The notes beneath the pieces were generated by a model. It was given only the letters and a program-made list of their open reading frames with translations. It was not told where the DNA came from and searched no databases. Below, piece by piece: positions 1-11,065 of a stretch of 64,000 bases of DNA. Position 1 is the stretch's first letter. Every line of letters starts with the position of its first letter. Made by a program: the position numbers and the translations under genes. This DNA is from Phytohabitans houttuyneae (GTDB taxonomy: Bacteria; Actinomycetota; Actinomycetes; Mycobacteriales; Micromonosporaceae): contig NZ_BLPF01000001.1 in assembly GCF_011764425.1 (NCBI RefSeq), positions 5,092,270 to 5,156,269 of the forward strand, written 5' to 3'.

Positions 1-1235
<1,235 letters not shown>

Positions 1236-1263
1236 TACGACGCATATGTCCTAAAATCGGCGA

Positions 1264-3297
1264 ATGGCCGGAATCGCTGCCACCTTTGGCGCGCCCGAAA
1301 GCACTCTCAACGCCCTCTCCACCGCACTCGCCCGCCGCGGCGCCGAACCGGCCACCTGGCGCGCCGGCGCCGCCCGGCTCCTGGTGCGGGCGAGCATGCC
1401 GGCGGTACACGAGCACAGCGGCGTCGCTCTCGCGGTCGACGGGATCGCCGAGGTCAGCGCGCTCGCCGCGGAGTACGCGGCCCGCGGCGCGACAGGACTC
1501 GTGGCCGGCACCGAGCCGTACGCGCTGATCCTCGCCGACCCCGCCCGCGGCGCGCTCGTGCTCGCCCGCAGCGGGGACGGCCCGCCGCTCTACTACGCCG
1601 AGACCGCCGGTGGTGTCATGGCCGCCTCCGAGCCGGGCGCGCTGCTCGCCGCCGGTGTGCCGGCCGAGCCGGACGAGGGCGTGGTCGGCCGCTTCATCGC
1701 CACCGGCGCGTGCGACGACACGGCCGCCACGTTCTACGCGGGGATCCGCCGCGTGCTGCCCGGCGAGGTGGTGGAGATCGCCGGCGGTACCCGTACCCGG
1801 AAGCCCGCCACCGCCCGCGACGGAGCCGGCCGCTTCGCCCGGTCCGTGCTGGACGCGGCGATCGGGCGCGGCCGGATCGGCGTGCGCTTCGGACACGGGC
1901 TGGCCGGCGCGGCCACCGTCGGCGCGGCGCTCGCCGGTGCCGAGGGGCGGCGGGCGCTGACTGTGTACTCAGCCACCTTTCCGGGCCTCACCACCGCGGC
2001 GTCCGACTTCGCCGCGGCCGTGCTCGGCCCGCTGACCTCCACCGGCGCGCGGCACCGCGCGCAGCCGCACTTCGCGGACGAGTTCGACCTCGACGGCCTC
2101 CTCGCCGACCTCGGTGAGCCGGTGCCCGATGTGGACAGTTACCTCACGTGGGCCACCGCGCGGGCCACAGCCGGCGAAGTGGACACGCTGATTGACACGT
2201 CAGGCAGCGGCGCACACCTCGCGCGCGTCGCGGACCGGCTGGAGAGCCGTTACGGCGTCACCGTCCGGTTTCCGCTCCGCGCGCTGCCGTCGAGCGGCCC
2301 GGTGCTCCGCGCCGAGCTGGCGGCGATCGTCGAGGGCACGCTTCCGTTGCCGGCGGCCAAGTTTGCGACCGCGCACGCCACGCACAGCCTGCTGCCGCCA
2401 CTGCGCGAGGTGCTGCTGCGGATGCGCGGTGAGCTGGCCGCCGCACTGCTCCACCCGCTGCTGCCCGGCGCCCGCCGCCCGTCGTGGGACGCGCTGGCCG
2501 CCCTCTTCGGTGGCCGGCAGCTGGACGCCGGCACCGTCTTCCGGCGGTACGTCGTGGAGCGCTGGCTCCGCACGCTCACGCCGCCGAAGGCCTCGCACCG
2601 TCCACAGCGGACGCTCCGGACGGAGGCGAAGGCCGGTGGTGCACAGTGGACCCGGATGCCACTGTCCACAGAGGTCTTCAGCGCCGGCGACAAGCTGCCG
2701 GAGAAGGTCGCCTGGTACGTGAGCGAGTGCCTCGCCGGCCTCGGCCGCAAGGTGTACCGGCGCGGTCGCTGGCATGTCCTGCTCGCCGCGCAGCCCGTCG
2801 CGGTGGTCCAGGGGTGCACCCGGCCGGTCTGGGAGATCCGGCCCGGCGCCGTCGCGCGGGCGCTGCACCGCTGGGCCCGCCCGACCGCCGGCCTGCACGA
2901 CCCGTGGACGGCCCAGGTGGCGGTCGAGCGGGTGGGTCCGCTGCGGGCCGCGGTCGGTCCGGCGGCGGTCCACGGGGTACGCGGCCCGCGCCCCGGCGGC
3001 GTGGCCGTGGTACTCCCTCCGCAGGACCCTTCGCGCGTGGCCGCCGACGTGCTTGCCGCGCTGCGGACGGCGGTGCCCGAGGAGGCGTACGCCACGCTGG
3101 GCGGCTGTGCGATCGTCGGCGCGGGAGGCGTGGTCGGCGTGGCGGGCGAGCTGGACGCCGCGCTCGCCGCCGAGCTGTGCGCGGACGACCCGCTCGCCAC
3201 CGACCCGATCGCGGTGGTACTCAGCGGCTCACCGGCCCGCAAGGGCGAGCGCCGCTCCGGCCCGGCGCGGCCATCCCGTACGCCGGGCCGGAAATGA
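1264..3297 (+). CDS. Asparagine-synthetase-like protein fused to an F420-0:gamma-glutamyl ligase-like (CofE-like) domain
   Basis: The 677-residue product has two recognisable parts. Residues about 1-450 follow the AsnB plan: an Ntn-type glutaminase-like region with GPPLYY and a GIRRVLPGE segment, then an ATP-pyrophosphatase-like region. Key residues are missing. Position 2 is Ala (MAGI) instead of the catalytic Cys, and the expected SGGxDS loop reads FGHGLAGAAT. Residues about 460-677 resemble stand-alone CofE-like F420 ligase proteins: AGDKLPEKVAWYV, then RRGRWHVLLAAQPVAVVQG, IRPGAVARALHRW and the late DDPLATDPIAVV segment. The frame is coherent throughout, so this is a true fusion and not a frameshift product. 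The AsnB part is probably catalytically dead; a regulatory or amide/peptide-bond-forming role is speculation. Its TGA overlaps the likely purK start (ATGA), suggesting coupling to purK-purE. Confidence 0.75.
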   Translation: MAGIAATFGAPESTLNALSTALARRGAEPATWRAGAARLLVRASMPAVHEHSGVALAVDGIAEVSALAAEYAARGATGLVAGTEPYALILADPARGALVLARSGDGPPLYYAETAGGVMAASEPGALLAAGVPAEPDEGVVGRFIATGACDDTAATFYAGIRRVLPGEVVEIAGGTRTRKPATARDGAGRFARSVLDAAIGRGRIGVRFGHGLAGAATVGAALAGAEGRRALTVYSATFPGLTTAASDFAAAVLGPLTSTGARHRAQPHFADEFDLDGLLADLGEPVPDVDSYLTWATARATAGEVDTLIDTSGSGAHLARVADRLESRYGVTVRFPLRALPSSGPVLRAELAAIVEGTLPLPAAKFATAHATHSLLPPLREVLLRMRGELAAALLHPLLPGARRPSWDALAALFGGRQLDAGTVFRRYVVERWLRTLTPPKASHRPQRTLRTEAKAGGAQWTRMPLSTEVFSAGDKLPEKVAWYVSECLAGLGRKVYRRGRWHVLLAAQPVAVVQGCTRPVWEIRPGAVARALHRWARPTAGLHDPWTAQVAVERVGPLRAAVGPAAVHGVRGPRPGGVAVVLPPQDPSRVAADVLAALRTAVPEEAYATLGGCAIVGAGGVVGVAGELDAALAAELCADDPLATDPIAVVLSGSPARKGERRSGPARPSRTPGRK

Positions 3298-4454
3298 GCG
3301 CCGCTAGGCTGGCCAGCGAGATGGATACCCGAACCGGTCTGCCCGTTGTCGGCATGGTGGGCGGCGGGCAGCTGGCCCGGATGACCCATCAGGCCGCGAT
3401 CGCGCTCGGCCAGTCGCTGCGCGTGCTCGCCTCCTCCCCGGAGGACGGTGCCGCGTTGGTGGCCGCCGACGTGCAGTACGGCGATCACACCGACCTGGCG
3501 GCGCTGCGCACGTTCGCCAAGGGGTGCGACGTCGTCACGTTCGACCACGAGCACGTGCCCACCGAGGCGGTGCGCGAGCTGGCGGCGTCCGGCGTGGTGG
3601 TGCACCCGGGCGCGGACGCACTCGTGTACGCGCAGGACAAGCGCGCCATGCGCGAGCGGCTCTCCGCGCTCGGCGCGCCGGCGCCCCGCTGGCGCCCGAT
3701 CTCATCGGCCGAGGACCTGCGCGCGTTCGGCGACGAGGTCGGCTGGCCGGTGGTGGCAAAGGCGGTCCGCGGCGGCTACGACGGGCGCGGCGTCTGGATG
3801 CTCTCCCCGGACGACCCGCTGCCGCCCGGCGTCGAGCTGATCGCCGAGGAGCGGGTGGCGCTGCGCCGCGAGCTCGCCGTGCAGGTGGCCCGCTCGCCGT
3901 TCGGGCAGGTCGCGGCCTACCCGGTGGTCGAGACCGTGCAGCGGGACGGCATCTGCGTCGAGGTGCTCGCGCCCGCGCCCGACCTCCTCCCGGCGCGCGC
4001 CGTGGCGGCCCAGCAGCTGGCGATCGACATCGCCACGGCACTGGGGGTCGTGGGCATGCTCGCCGTCGAGCTGTTCGAAGTGGACGGTGGCCTGATCGTC
4101 AACGAGCTGGCCATGCGCCCGCACAACTCGGGTCACTGGACGATCGAGGGCGCCCGCACGTCCCAGTTCGAGCAGCACCTGCGGGCGGTGCTCGACTACC
4201 CGATGGGCGGCACCGCGCTGACCGCACCCGCCGTGGTGATGGCCAACGTGCTCGGCGGGCAGCCCGGCGGCATCAGCATCGACGAGCGCCTGCACCACCT
4301 CTTCGCGACCGACCCGGGCGCCAAGGTCCACCTGTACGGCAAGCAGGTCCGCCCCGGCCGCAAGATCGGGCACGTCACGGTGCTCGGCGACGACATGGAC
4401 GAGGTACGGGCCCGTGCCGCCCGCGCCGCGCGCTGGCTCCAGGAGGGCGAATGA
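3294..4454 (+). CDS. purK: 5-(carboxyamino)imidazole ribonucleotide synthase PurK
   Basis: PurK is an ATP-grasp enzyme that carboxylates AIR to N5-CAIR in purine synthesis, using ATP and bicarbonate. The protein shows the N-terminal [11 protein letters not shown] motif, the ATP-grasp segment [18 protein letters not shown] and the late [21 protein letters not shown] signature, all typical of PurK. I chose the ATG at 3294 because it overlaps the upstream TGA (ATGA), giving 386 residues. An in-frame ATG at 3321 ([17 protein letters not shown]) gives 377 residues and fits the family N-terminus equally well; neither has a strong ribosome binding site. The 3' end overlaps purE by 4 bases (ATGA), so the two steps of AIR carboxylation are translationally coupled. 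Confidence 0.95.
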   Translation: MSAARLASEMDTRTGLPVVGMVGGGQLARMTHQAAIALGQSLRVLASSPEDGAALVAADVQYGDHTDLAALRTFAKGCDVVTFDHEHVPTEAVRELAASGVVVHPGADALVYAQDKRAMRERLSALGAPAPRWRPISSAEDLRAFGDEVGWPVVAKAVRGGYDGRGVWMLSPDDPLPPGVELIAEERVALRRELAVQVARSPFGQVAAYPVVETVQRDGICVEVLAPAPDLLPARAVAAQQLAIDIATALGVVGMLAVELFEVDGGLIVNELAMRPHNSGHWTIEGARTSQFEQHLRAVLDYPMGGTALTAPAVVMANVLGGQPGGISIDERLHHLFATDPGAKVHLYGKQVRPGRKIGHVTVLGDDMDEVRARAARAARWLQEGE

Positions 4455-4942
4455 CCGCGACCGTCGGCGTGATCATGGGCAGCGACTCGGACTGGCCGAC
4501 GATGAAGGCGGCCGCCGACGCGCTCGCCGAGTTCGACGTGCCGCACGAGGTCCGCGTGGTGAGCGCCCACCGCACGCCCATCGGCATGGTCGAGTACGCA
4601 CAGACCGCCGCCTCCCGCGGCCTCCGCGTGATCATCGCCGGCGCGGGCGGCGCCGCGCACCTGCCCGGCATGGTCGCCTCGGTCACCCCGCTGCCGGTGA
4701 TCGGCGTGCCGGTGCCCCTCAAGCACCTGGACGGCATGGACTCGCTGCTGTCGATCGTGCAGATGCCCGCCGGCATCCCGGTCGCCACGGTCTCCATCGG
4801 CGGCGCCCGCAACGCCGGCCTGCTCGCCGTCCGCATCCTGGCCGCCTCCGACGACGCCCTCCGCGACCGGGTAGTCGCCTTCCAGGAGGCACTCGTCGAG
4901 GTGGTCGCCCAAAAGGACGCCAACCTCCGCGCTTCCCTTTAG
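4451..4942 (+). CDS. purE: N5-CAIR mutase PurE (class I)
   Basis: PurE converts N5-CAIR, the PurK product, to CAIR. The 163-residue protein has the full set of class I motifs: [13 protein letters not shown] near the N-terminus, SAHRTP with the catalytic His, the [14 protein letters not shown] loop and a [16 protein letters not shown] segment. The length is normal for a stand-alone bacterial PurE. It starts with the ATG that overlaps the purK stop codon. It is the last gene before a gap of nearly 1 kb filled with repeats. purK-purE in tandem, with an acyl-CoA dehydrogenase nearby, is also the mycobacterial arrangement. Confidence 0.96.
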   Translation: MTATVGVIMGSDSDWPTMKAAADALAEFDVPHEVRVVSAHRTPIGMVEYAQTAASRGLRVIIAGAGGAAHLPGMVASVTPLPVIGVPVPLKHLDGMDSLLSIVQMPAGIPVATVSIGGARNAGLLAVRILAASDDALRDRVVAFQEALVEVVAQKDANLRASL

Positions 4943-4966
4943 CGCTTCCCTCTAGCGCTTCCCGAA

Positions 4967-5060
4967 GATCCAACCCAAACAGACGAGGGCTACCGCGACG
5001 TCCGCCGTGGTCCGGACCGTCGCTCCCGCGGCCTCACCCTCCGCGGTGGTCCACCTCACC
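4967..5060 (+). repeat. Composite GGTCCGGACC repeat, copy A
   Basis: This copy starts with GATCCAACCCAAACAG, passes through GGGCTACCGCGACGTCCG to the palindromic core GGTCCGGACC at 5009-5018, then CGCTCCCGCGGCCTCACC and CTCCGCGGTGG. The same ordered blocks recur in other intergenic gaps of the window. The copy begins 24 bases after the purE stop codon. Confidence 0.8.
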
Positions 5061-5330
5061 CCAACAGCTCGGCTCCCGCACCAACGCCCCGTGGACGACC
5101 TGTTCCAGGATCTGCAAGCAAGGGGTGTCGCGCCACACGTCCGTGACCCGAGCGACGGCCGGCCGTCCACCGTCACAGACCTACCAAACCCAGCAGCCCA
5201 CGCCCGCGCTGCGGCCCCGGCATCGACAGTCACGCACCGCGACGCCGAGTCCGCCCATGATGCGCTGCCGTCGTGGAGGGCTCTACTACCGTCAGTGACC
5301 ATCCGTTGAACGCAAGCGGCGCCGCAGTCG

Positions 5331-5379
5331 AGATCTTGGTGAGTTAGCGCGTTATTTCGACGCTAACTTGCCAAGATCT
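5331..5379. repeat. Long inverted repeat (hairpin) that recurs at the window end
   Basis: The left arm AGATCTTGGTGAGTTAGCG (5331-5349) and right arm CGCTAACTTGCCAAGATCT (5361-5379) pair at 17 of 19 positions around an 11-base loop. The left-arm form AGATCTTGGCAAGTT reappears at 63984, so this is a repeated module and not a unique terminator. It lies between two convergent genes and could still stop transcription from either side. Confidence 0.75.
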
Positions 5380-5695
5380 GCCCGAGCGGGCTCCCGGGTT
5401 GAGCTGGACGACCACGGAAGGTGAGGCGACACCGCGGGCACAGCGGCAGCTCACATCCAACTCGGGGTCGGACTTGGGAAGGCTCGCCCTGACCGCGAAA
5501 GGATTCTTGAGAGCTTTGGGGTGGAGGTGGGCGATTCCGTCCACGCCAGAGCGGCGCCGCGGGGAAGGTCTACAGATCCGCCAGAGCCGGCTGCCCGGGG
5601 GTGATCTGGGTGACCGCAGGGGGGTGTACGACGGCTTGGACCGCATTGGCCCTAGACCGGCGTCGACAAAGGATCTCAACGCCAACCACCCTGGG

Positions 5696-5850
5696 TGGGG
5701 TGAGCTGGGCGGCCGCGGAGGGTGAGGCCGCGGGAACGCACCCCACGAAAACGCTCCGCTGCGCTCCACGTTTCCCCGGGGGCCCCGCGCAACGGTCCGG
5801 ACCACGACGGACGTCGCGGTAGCCCGGATCTGCTTCGGGTTGGATCTTCT
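5696..5850 (-). repeat. Composite GGTCCGGACC repeat, copy B, interrupted by a 53-base insertion
   Basis: Read on the minus strand this follows the family order, with the core at 5794-5803 and the GATCCAACCCGAAGCAGATC block at its 5' end. Between GGCCGCGGGA and GCAACGGTCC an extra 53 bases (5736-5788) are present that all other copies lack. The insert contains ACGAAAACGCTCCGC and CCACGTTTCCCCGG. The copy ends about 60 bases from the 3' end of the convergent membrane-protein gene. Confidence 0.7.
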
Positions 5851-5912
5851 GAACGGCTACCAGGGTCGCACCCCACGCGCGCCACCTCGACGCCGAAGGT
5901 CTGGATCTTCCG

Positions 5913-8900
5913 TCAGCGCATGCGTGTGACGGCGCGCCACCTTTCCTGGGTGCGGCGGCGGCTTTCGTTCGTGGCGCCGAAGAAGATGAGCAGCGCGCCG
6001 ATCGGGATCAGGATCAGCCACGACAGGCCGACCAAGGTCAGTGCGTGCAGGGCCGCGATCACGGTGACCACCGTGCCGATCACCAGCGGGGCCTGCTGGC
6101 GGGTGCGGGCGCCGAAGATGACCGTGGCGACCGCGCCCAGGAGCAGCAGCACCTCGCGGGTGGCGCTGGCCTCGGTGCGGAGGGCGATGACAAGCGTGGG
6201 CACGAAGGCGGCGATGAGCGCCGGCCCGTACGCCGTCCAGCTGCTCAGGTCGGGGCGCTGGCGGAGCTCGATCAGGCCGACCAGCAGGGCGAGCGCGGCG
6301 AACGGCAGCGTGTACGCCTCCGGCACCGACACGTTGGCCAGCGCCATGAGGAGCCACCAGGCCACGATCTCGCACACGATGCTGGCCCAGAAGAGCGTGC
6401 GGCGCTCCACGGCGCGGCGGCCGGGGCGGGCGGAGGCGACGCCCAGCACGGCGCCCCACGCCGCGAGCAGGCCGGCCACGTGTGCCGGCGAGTCGAAGGC
6501 GAGGGCGAGGGCGACCAGCGCGGCGCCGTACCCGCTCCACTCGACCGTGGCGGCCTCGCGGTAGGCCTCGGGCGGCGCAGCCTCGGGTGCACGGCGGCGA
6601 CCACGAGGAGGGCGGCGCCGACGGCGAGTACTCCGTACGCGGACCAGGCCGCGGGCAGGCCCAGCACCAGCGTGGTGGTGAGCACCAGGCCCATGGCGGA
6701 AGCCGCGGCGAAGAGCCAGCCGAGGATGCGGGCGCGCTGGCTCTGCCCGAACATCGCCGCCGTCGCGCCCACCACGACCGCGCCACCGAGCGTGAAGAGC
6801 GTGAGCGAGCGGGTCGCGAGGCTGCCGGCCATCCCGGCGCCGCCCGCGGCGAGGCCCAGCGCGAACACCACGAGGCGGGTGACGCGCAGCGCGCGGGCGC
6901 GTTCGGCGGGCGGTGGGGGTGGGGTGAGGGCGAGTCCCAGCATCGCGAGCGTGAAAACGGCGAGCGCGGCCATCGTGGAGGCCGGCCACGCGGCGTCCAG
7001 CGCGATCGGCGTGATCAGCAGGGTGATGGCCACCCCGGGCAGGATCACGGGTATCGCCTGGCGGATACCGTCTCCGCGACGATCGGGCGAGGTGGACAGC
7101 CGCCCGCCGAAGCCGACCGCGGCCAGCGCCGCGGCGATGGTCAGCAGCAGCGTGCCGAGGACGTCGGTGGGGTCGACCGAGCGGTCCGGGTTTGTCAGCG
7201 CGGCCGGCGGGCCCTCCCAGATGTGGTTGACCGTCTGGTGCGGGTCGACGAGCGCGGCCACGAGCGCGGGGGCGATCGAGGCGAGGGCGATCAGCGTCGG
7301 TATGGCGGCCACGAGCGCCGCGCCCATCTCCGGGCTCACCGACCACCGGCCGCGCGGCGCCGGGCTGGAGGGCATGCGCCGCCACACGCCGCCGAGCATC
7401 ACGGACCAGCGCTGGGTGGGCTCGCCGACGTACTGCGGTGGTGCCGTCGCGCCGCGCAGCAGCTCGGCCACCACGCCCAGGAGTGCGGCGGCGGCCGCGT
7501 ACACGCCGATGGGCAGGTCGGTCGGGAGTGCGGCGAGCGCGGTGATCGTGGCACCGCCGGCGATGCCCACCGTCGCGTACGGCAGGTAGCGGGCCACCTT
7601 GCGGCGTACCAGGGCGATCACCACCAGGCCCGCGGTGGAGCCGGCCAGCGCCCAGGCGAGCACCGCTGGCGCGCTCTGGCCGGCGGCGGCCGCCATCGAG
7701 GCGAGCGCGCCGGGCAGCGCGAGCAGGGCACCACCGGCCGCCGCGCCACCGATCTGGCCGAGGTGCAGCGGCATCTCCGCCTCGGGTGGTGGCGCACTGC
7801 CCGGTATGTCCTCCAGCGAGGCGTCGTCCAGCGCCGGCAGCGCCCGCGCGAGCGTCGCCACGAGCGCGCCGACCAGCACGACCATCGTGAGCGCGGCGGC
7901 GGTCGTCCACGGGCGCACCAGGCTGGCACCGACCGCGTGCAGCGCGACACCGGCGGCCACGGCGGCCCGGGCCACGCCGGCGCGTGGGTCGACCGCGGTC
8001 ACGGACATCACGCCGTACACCGTGGCGACCGCGCCGCCGACCAGCATCGGCGACCACCACGGCAGGCCGAGCGCGACCGGCGCGCCGATGGTGGCGAGCC
8101 CGACGCAGACGGCGGCCACGTCGTACGCCCACGGGCGCGGCAAGACGATCGCGGCGGCCCCGGCCAGCAGCGCGAGCGCGACCGGCGCCTGCCAGCCGAC
8201 GCCGATCCCGCTGGACGGCCAGGCGCTGAGGTCCGCCTCCCACAGCGCGCCGGGCGTGGCGAGCACGCGGAGGCCGCCGCTGAGCGCCGTGTACCCGGCG
8301 ATCGCCGCGAGCACCGCCCCGCTGGCGGCGACGCCGAGGGTCGGGCCGCGCCGCCAGTCCGGTGGCATCGCGCGCACGCCCACGGCGACGAGAAGCACGA
8401 GTAGCGCGGCGACGGCCAGTACCGCGCTGGGGAAGAGGATGCCGGCGATCCGCGCGAAGGTGCCGATGATGCCCGCGATTGCCGCCGCGGCCGCGAAGTC
8501 GGGTCCGTCGAGCAGCCGGTCGGGCCGGCGTCCGGCGTCGATCGAGGGGGCGAGGAAGAGCAGAACCGCGGCGACCAGCAGCAGCGCGCCCACCCACGCG
8601 TCGGCCACCTCCGCGCCCGGCGCCCCGAACGCGGCGGCCGTCACCGCGAGCGCGCCAAGCCCGGTGCCGAGTGACAGCGGGAACGCGATGCGCCGCCAGG
8701 CGACCTGGGCCAGCGCCGCGTACCCCAAGGTGGCGCACACCGCCACGAACGCCGCCGCGAGGATCGGCACGGCCGCCTCGTCGCGGACCGGCGCGGTGGC
8801 CGCCACCGCGGCCGCCGCGGCCCCGGGCATCGCGAACGCCGCACCGCCGGCCGCCCAGTCACCCACCATCTCTGCGGCGGGGCCCGAGCGGAGCAGCTGT

Positions 8901-10981
8901 GCCGGCGCCGGCTCGTCGCGCAGCGCCTCGGCCTGCTCGGGCAGCCACGAGCCGGCGATCGCGATGAGCACGCCGGCGAGCGTCAGGACGGCGAGCACCG
9001 ACGCGGTCGACGCCGGCCGCACGAGCGACGCGCCGGCGCCGACGAGGCCCACGACCGCCGCGCCCGCCACGTGTGCCTGTGCGGCGCGCTCGCTCCTCGC
9101 GTAGAGCCCGGTGGCGCCGATCCCGATCGCGGCCAGCACCGGCAGCCAGGGCGCGACCGTCCAGGGCAGGCCGAACGACGCGGGGGCGGCCAGCGCGGTC
9201 AGCGTCACGCCCGCGACCGCGGACTCCCGCCGCGCCTCCGGCGGCAGCGAGAGGACGGCGGCGATGGTCAGCAGCAGGGCGCTCGCGGCGAGCTGCCAGC
9301 CCGCCGGACCGGCGGCCTCCGCGAGGCGACCGTGGTACGCGGAGAGGTCGGCTTCCCACACGGGCAGCGCTGCGCGTACGGGGGCGATGGCGGCGCGCAG
9401 CACCGTGCCGGCGACCACGACGCCCATGACGATGAGCGCCGCGGCCGAGGCGAGCTGCGGTCCGCGCCGGAACACCTCCGGCACGGCGCGCACACCGAGG
9501 CCGGTCAGCGCGATCACGCCGGCGATGAGCAGCAAGGCCCGGCCTGGCACGGCGACCGCCACGATCTGGGCGGCGGCACCGATCACGGCGAGCGTGAGTA
9601 TCCCGGCGGCCACGTCGACGACGACCCGCCGTCCCGTGGCCATCGCACCGACGACACCCACGGCCGCGGCGAGCACCAGCGTGAGGCCGGCAGCCAGCGC
9701 GACCGGAGGCGTGGTGGCCCGGAGCGTCGCGACCGAGGCGAACACCACCGCCGCGGCGACGGCGAGGGCGCTCAGCCCCCAGGTCAGCTGCCGCAGCCAC
9801 GCCGCGGCCGGCACGGGTGCGGGCTTGCGCCCCGCGTCCGCCGCGTCGGCGACCACCGCGTCGGACTCCTCCGGCGCGCTTTCCGGCCGCTCCGCCACCG
9901 GCGTGTCCTGCGGCTCGCCGCCTTCGGCGTCGCTCTCGGGCGCGGTGGGGCGCGGCGGCGCCTCAGGAGCGGCGGGCTGGCCCAGCCACGGTGGAGTGGC
10001 CAGCCGCCCCCGCTGGTCGAACTGCCGTGCGAGCAGAAGGTCCTGCGCGGCCACCACGGTCAGCACGAGCGCCCAGCCGGTGGGCCCAGTGATCCACTCG
10101 TACGCGAGCAGGGGCACGATCGGCTGCAGCGCCAGCACCGTGGCGTACCGGGGCATGCTGAGCCCGGTGAGCACCGCGTACCACCCGGCGACCAGCGCGG
10201 TCAGCGCGAAGACGATGCCCGCGACGACCGCACCGGGCACTGTGTCACTGCGGATCTGGTCGACCGTCCACAGTGCGTACCCGTCGAGGGGCACGAGGCC
10301 GAGCCCCACGGCCGCGATCGTCTCCGCGGTGGAGATCAGCCCCCGGCGGGCAATCATCGGCGGCGCGACGAGCATGACCGCCGTCGCTCCAATGAGGATC
10401 GCGGCGCGGCTTATGTCGTCGAACGAGGTGAACGCCACCGCGGCGAACACGACAGCGGCGATGCCGAGCAGGAGACCGCCCAGGCCGAGGTAGATGTTTT
10501 GCACCTCGCGCGTGGAAGCCTCGGGCCGGTGCTCGGGCTCGACGTCCACCGGCGCCGACCTCGGGGGAGGCGGCGGCGGTGGCGCGGCGGCGCCAGCCGG
10601 GCGGGTGCTCTCCTGCCGGGGCACCCGTCGCGGCGGTGGCTGGGAGTCGGGCGATAGGGGAGGCGGCGGACCGGCCGGGCCGGGCGGGGCACCGGCGGGG
10701 CGGCGGACGAAGGTGCGGCGCCGGGTACGGGTCCGCACCTTCTCCTGCGCCTGAGCGTTGGCGTGCGAGAGGATGTCGCGCTGGAACTGGGCCGCCTGGA
10801 GCTTCTGTGCGTTCAGCTTCGCTTCTTTGGCGATCCGGATGTCGTCGGCCTTGATCTCAGCGATCGACCGCTCGATCCGGGCCAGCTCATCAGCCCACTG
10901 ACCCTGGTGGGCGCCGCAGTAAGGGCACTGCGGCGCCGGCTGGATCTGCCGGCCACACGACGAGCACTTGAACGTCGCCAT
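5913..10981 (-). CDS. Giant multi-pass membrane protein with N-terminal zinc ribbon (SCO7613 C-terminal-domain type); single frameshift
   Basis: Starting at the ATG at 10981, preceded by GAGAGAGGG, the protein begins MATFKCSSCGRQ with CPYCG following. This is a four-Cys zinc ribbon, followed by a charged helix, a Pro-rich linker to about residue 170, and then dozens of hydrophobic segments to the C-terminus. The frame breaks at a GGG run (6585-6587). Adding one base joins VVAAVHP to EAAPPEAYREAATVEWSG and gives about 1,689 residues, ending in WLILIPIGALLIFFGATNES. The architecture matches actinobacterial proteins annotated as SCO7613 C-terminal domain membrane proteins; the function is unknown. 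An internal duplication is visible: VRAVPEVFRRGP near residue 497 and VRAMPPDWRRGP near 867, each followed by a WEADLSA motif. The break is probably a sequencing error. Confidence 0.8.
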
Positions 10982-11065
10982 GGCACCCTCTCTCCCGGGG
11001 AGCCGCACACAGTGGACTCCCCGAAAGCATGCCTAAGACGGGCGCTCCAAGTCTATGGGCTCGCC

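Larger units (their letters stand above)
4943..5912. other. Repeat-filled intergenic gap between purE and the convergent giant membrane-protein gene
   Basis: This 970-base stretch lies between two convergent genes and holds no gene I can support. It contains a plus-orientation copy of the composite repeat (about 4967-5060), a 19-bp-arm hairpin (5331-5379), a degraded repeat piece (about 5399-5440) and a minus-orientation copy carrying a 53-base insertion (about 5696-5850). A 14-base segment, TCTACAGATCCGCC (5569-5582), recurs inverted at 63892-63905. Short open frames here are translations of the repeats and lack ribosome binding sites. Confidence 0.7.

Noticed and set aside
5007..5805. Small open frames in the purE gap with recurring VRTVAPAASPSA-like peptides
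   Set aside because: The recurring peptide is simply the translation of the composite repeat. No ribosome binding sites are present, and the frames differ from copy to copy.
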